Source: JALONO01 sp038209965 (lineage in GTDB: Bacteria > Bacteroidota > Bacteroidia > Cytophagales > Thermoflexibacteraceae). Taken from it: a stretch of DNA of 64,000 bases. This document shows positions 61,158-64,000 of this stretch, one piece after another. A program made the translations under genes and the position numbers. The notes beneath the pieces were generated by a model that saw only the letters and a list, made by a program, of their open reading frames with translations, did no database searches and had not been told where the DNA came from. The stretch is from positions 23,822 to 87,821 of the forward strand of contig JBBQXF010000004.1 of the NCBI GenBank assembly GCA_038209965.1, written 5' to 3'. The number at the start of each line of letters is the position of its first letter. The first letter of the stretch is position 1.

Positions 61158-61434
61158 TTAATTGCTATTCTTTATTGAAAAAGTCTTATTTTTGTGCACC
61201 AAATAGGCCGGAAATTGACCCAAAATCAAGCATGGCTTTCCAGCAGTTATCTTCAGGACAGTGGTAGCACGGTGGTTAAGCCGATAAAGTTGTGGTATTT
61301 TCAGGTGCAAGTAGTTGATAAGCATTGCTTGGTGTTGTTTTTGTACCTGAACTATGGATTTTAACTAAATTGGATCACCAACCCTAAAAACTGCTTTCTA
61401 ACCATTACCTATCAACCCAAACGCCCCCTTTACG
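61158..61434. promoter_or_regulatory. Long leader region before the Wzt-type gene
   Basis: 277 bases without a gene. A -7 like TATTTTTG is at 61187-61194, with TTG 22 bases upstream, so a leader of about 235 bases is possible. Within it, CAGGTGCAA (61302-61310) can pair with TTGTACCTG (61342-61350, one G-T pair), enclosing an inner AAGC/GCTT stem (61321-61331). This could be a regulatory RNA structure; I recognise no known riboswitch. Confidence 0.3.
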
Positions 61435-62739
61435 ATGTCCGATGTAGTGCTCAAAGTTGACAACCTCTACAAGCGTTACCGACTGGGCAATGTAGATCGG
61501 AATGCTTTCAAAGAAGACCTGATCACCCGGTGGGCCAAGCTGCGGGGGCGGCCCGATCCGTTTGAGAAATACATCACCAGCAACCAGTTAAGCACGGTCA
61601 AGAGCAAAGATGAACTGGAAAAAATCGGGGCGCGCTACGTGTGGGCGCTGCAAGACATCAACTTTGAGGTCAAAAGGGGCGAGATCTTGGGGATAATCGG
61701 TAAAAATGGGGCCGGCAAATCCACCCTGCTGAAAATCCTGTCCAAAACCACCGCCCCCACCAAGGGCGAAGTGAGGATCAAGGGAAGGATCGCGAGCCTG
61801 CTGGAGGTAGGGACCGGGTTTCACGGTGAGCTGACCGGCCGGGAGAACATCTACCTCAATGGCACTATTTTGGGCATGAACCGCCGCGAAATCAAGCGCA
61901 AACTGGATGAGATCATCGACTTTGCGGGCGTGGAAGCCTTCTTGGACACCCCGGTAAAACGATACAGCAGCGGGATGTACGTTCGGCTCGCTTTCGCCGT
62001 AGCGGCCCACCTGGATCCCGACATTTTAATTGTGGACGAAGTACTGGCCGTGGGCGATGCCGAGTTCCAGAAAAAGTGCATCGGCAAAATGAAGAGCGTC
62101 AGCACCGATGAAGGCCGGACGGTGCTGTTTGTGAGTCATAATATGGTTTCAGTCAACACGTTATGTACCACAGGCTTATATCTGCGCAACGGATCTGTCG
62201 AACTAGCTGGCTCAATCAAAGGGGTTATCAGTAAATACATGGGATCGGAAAATGCAGTCATCTTGAATCGCTATTGGGAAAATTCAAATTCACCGGGCGA
62301 TGATGAGGCTGCTTTACGGTCAGCACGTTTAATTGATGCGAATTTTGATACTTTAGAGACAGTCGAAATTTCTCAAAAAATTGGTATTTTATATGAGTAC
62401 GAGATCTTAAAGCGTGGAAAAGAAAAAATACCCAATATTCATGTCTATAACAGCAAAGGAGAGTGTGTGTTTGTAGTTACCGAAAAGATGGGACGTGGAC
62501 TGGCAAATGTTGGTAGATACCAATCTCTGGTTTGGATACCGGGTAATTTGCTTAACGACGGCACCTACATTATCGGGTTAGCTCTCTCAACTATATCACC
62601 CTTAAAAATTCATTTCTTTGAGCAAGATGCACTCATTTTCAATGTAATAGAAGATATAAACAATCGCAATAGTGAGTATAACCAAGTAATCCCAGGGATA
62701 ATAAGGCCACAGTTAGAATGGCAAACTATATCAATTTAA
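61435..62739 (+). CDS. Polysaccharide ABC transporter ATPase with C-terminal substrate domain (Wzt-like)
   Basis: Drives export of lipid-linked glycan through the Wzm-type permease. The ATPase domain is at residues about 5-265, with Walker A IIGKNGAGKSTLLKIL, signature YSSGMYVRLAFAVA, Walker B DILIVDEVLAVGD and the switch histidine in FVSHNM. An insertion before Walker A (SNQLSTVKSKDELEKIG) is seen in this group. Residues ~280-434 form a beta-rich C-terminal domain expected to bind the end of the exported chain. The DNA for this last part, from about 62140 on, is clearly more AT-rich than the ATPase part, suggesting that the chain-specific domain was exchanged by recombination. Confidence 0.93.
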   Translation: MSDVVLKVDNLYKRYRLGNVDRNAFKEDLITRWAKLRGRPDPFEKYITSNQLSTVKSKDELEKIGARYVWALQDINFEVKRGEILGIIGKNGAGKSTLLKILSKTTAPTKGEVRIKGRIASLLEVGTGFHGELTGRENIYLNGTILGMNRREIKRKLDEIIDFAGVEAFLDTPVKRYSSGMYVRLAFAVAAHLDPDILIVDEVLAVGDAEFQKKCIGKMKSVSTDEGRTVLFVSHNMVSVNTLCTTGLYLRNGSVELAGSIKGVISKYMGSENAVILNRYWENSNSPGDDEAALRSARLIDANFDTLETVEISQKIGILYEYEILKRGKEKIPNIHVYNSKGECVFVVTEKMGRGLANVGRYQSLVWIPGNLLNDGTYIIGLALSTISPLKIHFFEQDALIFNVIEDINNRNSEYNQVIPGIIRPQLEWQTISI

Positions 62740-62752
62740 TCTTTTAAATGCA

Positions 62753-63535
62753 ATGAAGGTAGTCATTTTTGCTGGTGGTTTAGGTACCCGCATTTCCGAA
62801 GAAACGGAAACCCGTCCCAAACCGATGGTGGAAATTGGGGGAAAACCCATTCTATGGCACATCATGAAGATATATGAAGCCCAAGGTTTTGATGAATTTA
62901 TTATCTGTTTGGGTTACAAAGGTGTGATGATCAAGGAATATTTTATGAATTATTACCTCCACAATTCTGACATCACCATCGAGGTAAATAAGAACAAACT
63001 GGACGTACACTATTCCAATACCGAGTCGTTTAAAGTCACTTTAGTAGATACTGGATTGGAAACCAAAACTGCTGGTCGGCTCAAAAAGGTGCAGAAGTAC
63101 ATAGGTAATCATGACTTTATGCTCACCTATGGCGACGGAGTTGCCAATATCAATTTGCAAGAACTGCTGCGCTTCCACCACACACACCAAAAGATTGCTA
63201 CCCTGACGGCCATTCAGCCCGATGCGAGGTTTGGCGGAATGGACTTGACGCACATCGATGAGGTTGCGCACTTCAAGGAGAAACCCAAGGGGGATGATAA
63301 GTGGATCAACGGGGGTTTTTTTGTGCTCCGCCCACAAGTGTTCGATTACTTGGATCAGCCCGATATTGACCAGGTGATGTGGGAAAACGAGCCGATCGAG
63401 AAGTTGGCGAGCGATGGCCAACTAATGGCCTACAAGCACCAAGGATTTTGGAAATGTATGGACGCATTGCGCGATAAATTAGAATTAGAGCAACTTTGGC
63501 AAACCGGGAAAGCGCAGTGGAAAATTTGGGATTAA
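62753..63535 (+). CDS. rfbF: Glucose-1-phosphate cytidylyltransferase
   Basis: Makes CDP-glucose from glucose-1-phosphate and CTP. 260 residues. The nucleotide-binding motif is VVIFAGGLGTRISEETETRP at the start, followed by KPMVEIGGKPILWHIMKIY, and the family-typical YGDGVANINLQELLRFH and KWINGGFFVLRPQVFDYL. 13 bases after the Wzt gene, and overlapping the next gene by 19 bases, so these genes form one operon. Confidence 0.95.
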   Translation: MKVVIFAGGLGTRISEETETRPKPMVEIGGKPILWHIMKIYEAQGFDEFIICLGYKGVMIKEYFMNYYLHNSDITIEVNKNKLDVHYSNTESFKVTLVDTGLETKTAGRLKKVQKYIGNHDFMLTYGDGVANINLQELLRFHHTHQKIATLTAIQPDARFGGMDLTHIDEVAHFKEKPKGDDKWINGGFFVLRPQVFDYLDQPDIDQVMWENEPIEKLASDGQLMAYKHQGFWKCMDALRDKLELEQLWQTGKAQWKIWD

Positions 63536-64000
63536 ACCTTTTTGGCAACGTTTATCGCGGCAAGAAAGTATTCATAACTGGGCATACTGGGTTCAAGGGT
63601 TCATGGCTGGCCCTGTTCCTTCAGTGGCTGGGCGCAGAAGTGACGGGTTACGCACTTGGGCCGCCCACTGCGCCCGATCACTTCTCCCTCCTGAAACTGA
63701 CACTGGCCGGGCACCACGTGGCTGATATTAATAAATTTGAGGAATTGCAGGCCGCTCTGGCCGCCGCCGCGCCAGACCTCGTGTTTCACATGGCCGCCCA
63801 GTCGCTGGTGAGGGAATCTTACCGGCAACCGCTGCTCACTTATCAGACCAATGTGATGGGCACGCTGCATGTTTATGAAGCCATCAGGCACTTGCCCCAA
63901 GTAAAAGCATTGATTACTGTTACCTCGGATAAAGTTTACCAGAACAATGAGTGGTCATGGGCCTACCGCGAGAGTGATCCCTTGGGCGGCTTTGACTTGT
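63517..64000 (+). CDS. rfbG: CDP-glucose 4,6-dehydratase (partial, runs off the edge)
   Basis: Converts CDP-glucose to CDP-4-keto-6-deoxyglucose. About 161 residues are present. Motifs: the NAD loop ITGHTGFKGSWLALFLQWLG near residue 20, FHMAAQSLVRESY, and TSDKVYQNNEWSWAYRESDP followed by LGGFDL, all specific to this enzyme (RfbG/DdhB). A GTG at 63517, inside the end of rfbF, is the likely start; a TTG at 63526 is an alternative. The product is the precursor of 3,6-dideoxyhexoses or, with the aminotransferase, of an amino-deoxy sugar. Confidence 0.93.
   Translation, partial: MENLGLNLFGNVYRGKKVFITGHTGFKGSWLALFLQWLGAEVTGYALGPPTAPDHFSLLKLTLAGHHVADINKFEELQAALAAAAPDLVFHMAAQSLVRESYRQPLLTYQTNVMGTLHVYEAIRHLPQVKALITVTSDKVYQNNEWSWAYRESDPLGGFDL

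Overview
The window is a chromosomal segment of a Bacteroidota bacterium, probably from the Cytophagia or Saprospiria side of the phylum; I cannot place it more precisely. The evidence is a SusC/SusD pair, an FtsZ ending in the RFLHDN-type tail I associate with this phylum, DUF3078 and DUF4221 family proteins, a SiaB/SiaC pair, several -7 boxes of the form TAnnTTTG, and a general lack of Shine-Dalgarno sequences. Base composition is about half G+C, with clear AT-rich exceptions near 33-36 kb and in the last third of the gene at 61.4-62.7 kb.

Layout. 0-3 kb: a secreted M14 metallopeptidase. 3-20 kb, minus strand: a full division and cell wall (dcw) cluster in the order mraZ, rsmH, ftsL, ftsI, a small unknown membrane protein, murE, mraY, murD, ftsW, murG, murC, ftsQ, ftsA, ftsZ. 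It has a recognisable promoter with putative MraZ boxes at the front and a hairpin terminator behind ftsZ. MurE carries the DNPR motif of diaminopimelate-adding ligases. murF, murB and ddl are not in the cluster. 20-33 kb: CDGSH protein, XRE regulator, UPF1-like helicase, DUF6011/DUF6166-type protein, outer-membrane protein, SusD/SusC, stand-alone trpE, cytochrome b5-like protein and DUF3078 protein.

33-36 kb is an AT-rich acquired island. It holds a class A (PER/VEB/CfxA-like) beta-lactamase between two membrane-protein genes that are each interrupted by one in-frame stop codon (TAG and TGA). Short inverted, gene-cassette-like repeats lie around them. 36-54 kb is mixed housekeeping and accessory content: thioredoxin-like lipid- or envelope-side protein, Nfu, a membrane sensor-like protein, a SiaB kinase/SiaC phosphoprotein pair, aldo/keto reductase, arsR-arsM with a palindromic operator, rho, dtd, a PD-(D/E)XK-like protein, N-acetylglucosamine kinase-like protein, rnhB, an SDR, a TPR protein, hisF, and a heavily decayed DUF4221 gene.

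54-64 kb begins with an orphan iron-type ABC ATPase. It is followed by a three-gene unknown operon (55.8-58.0 kb) whose proteins appear to share a short motif and may be related to one another. The right end is a surface-polysaccharide locus: Wzm-type permease, Uma2-family protein, sugar aminotransferase, Wzt-type ATPase with a C-terminal domain of different base composition, glucose-1-phosphate cytidylyltransferase, and the start of CDP-glucose 4,6-dehydratase running off the edge. The last two enzymes make CDP-4-keto-6-deoxyglucose, the aminotransferase suggests an amino sugar, and Wzm/Wzt would export the finished chain.
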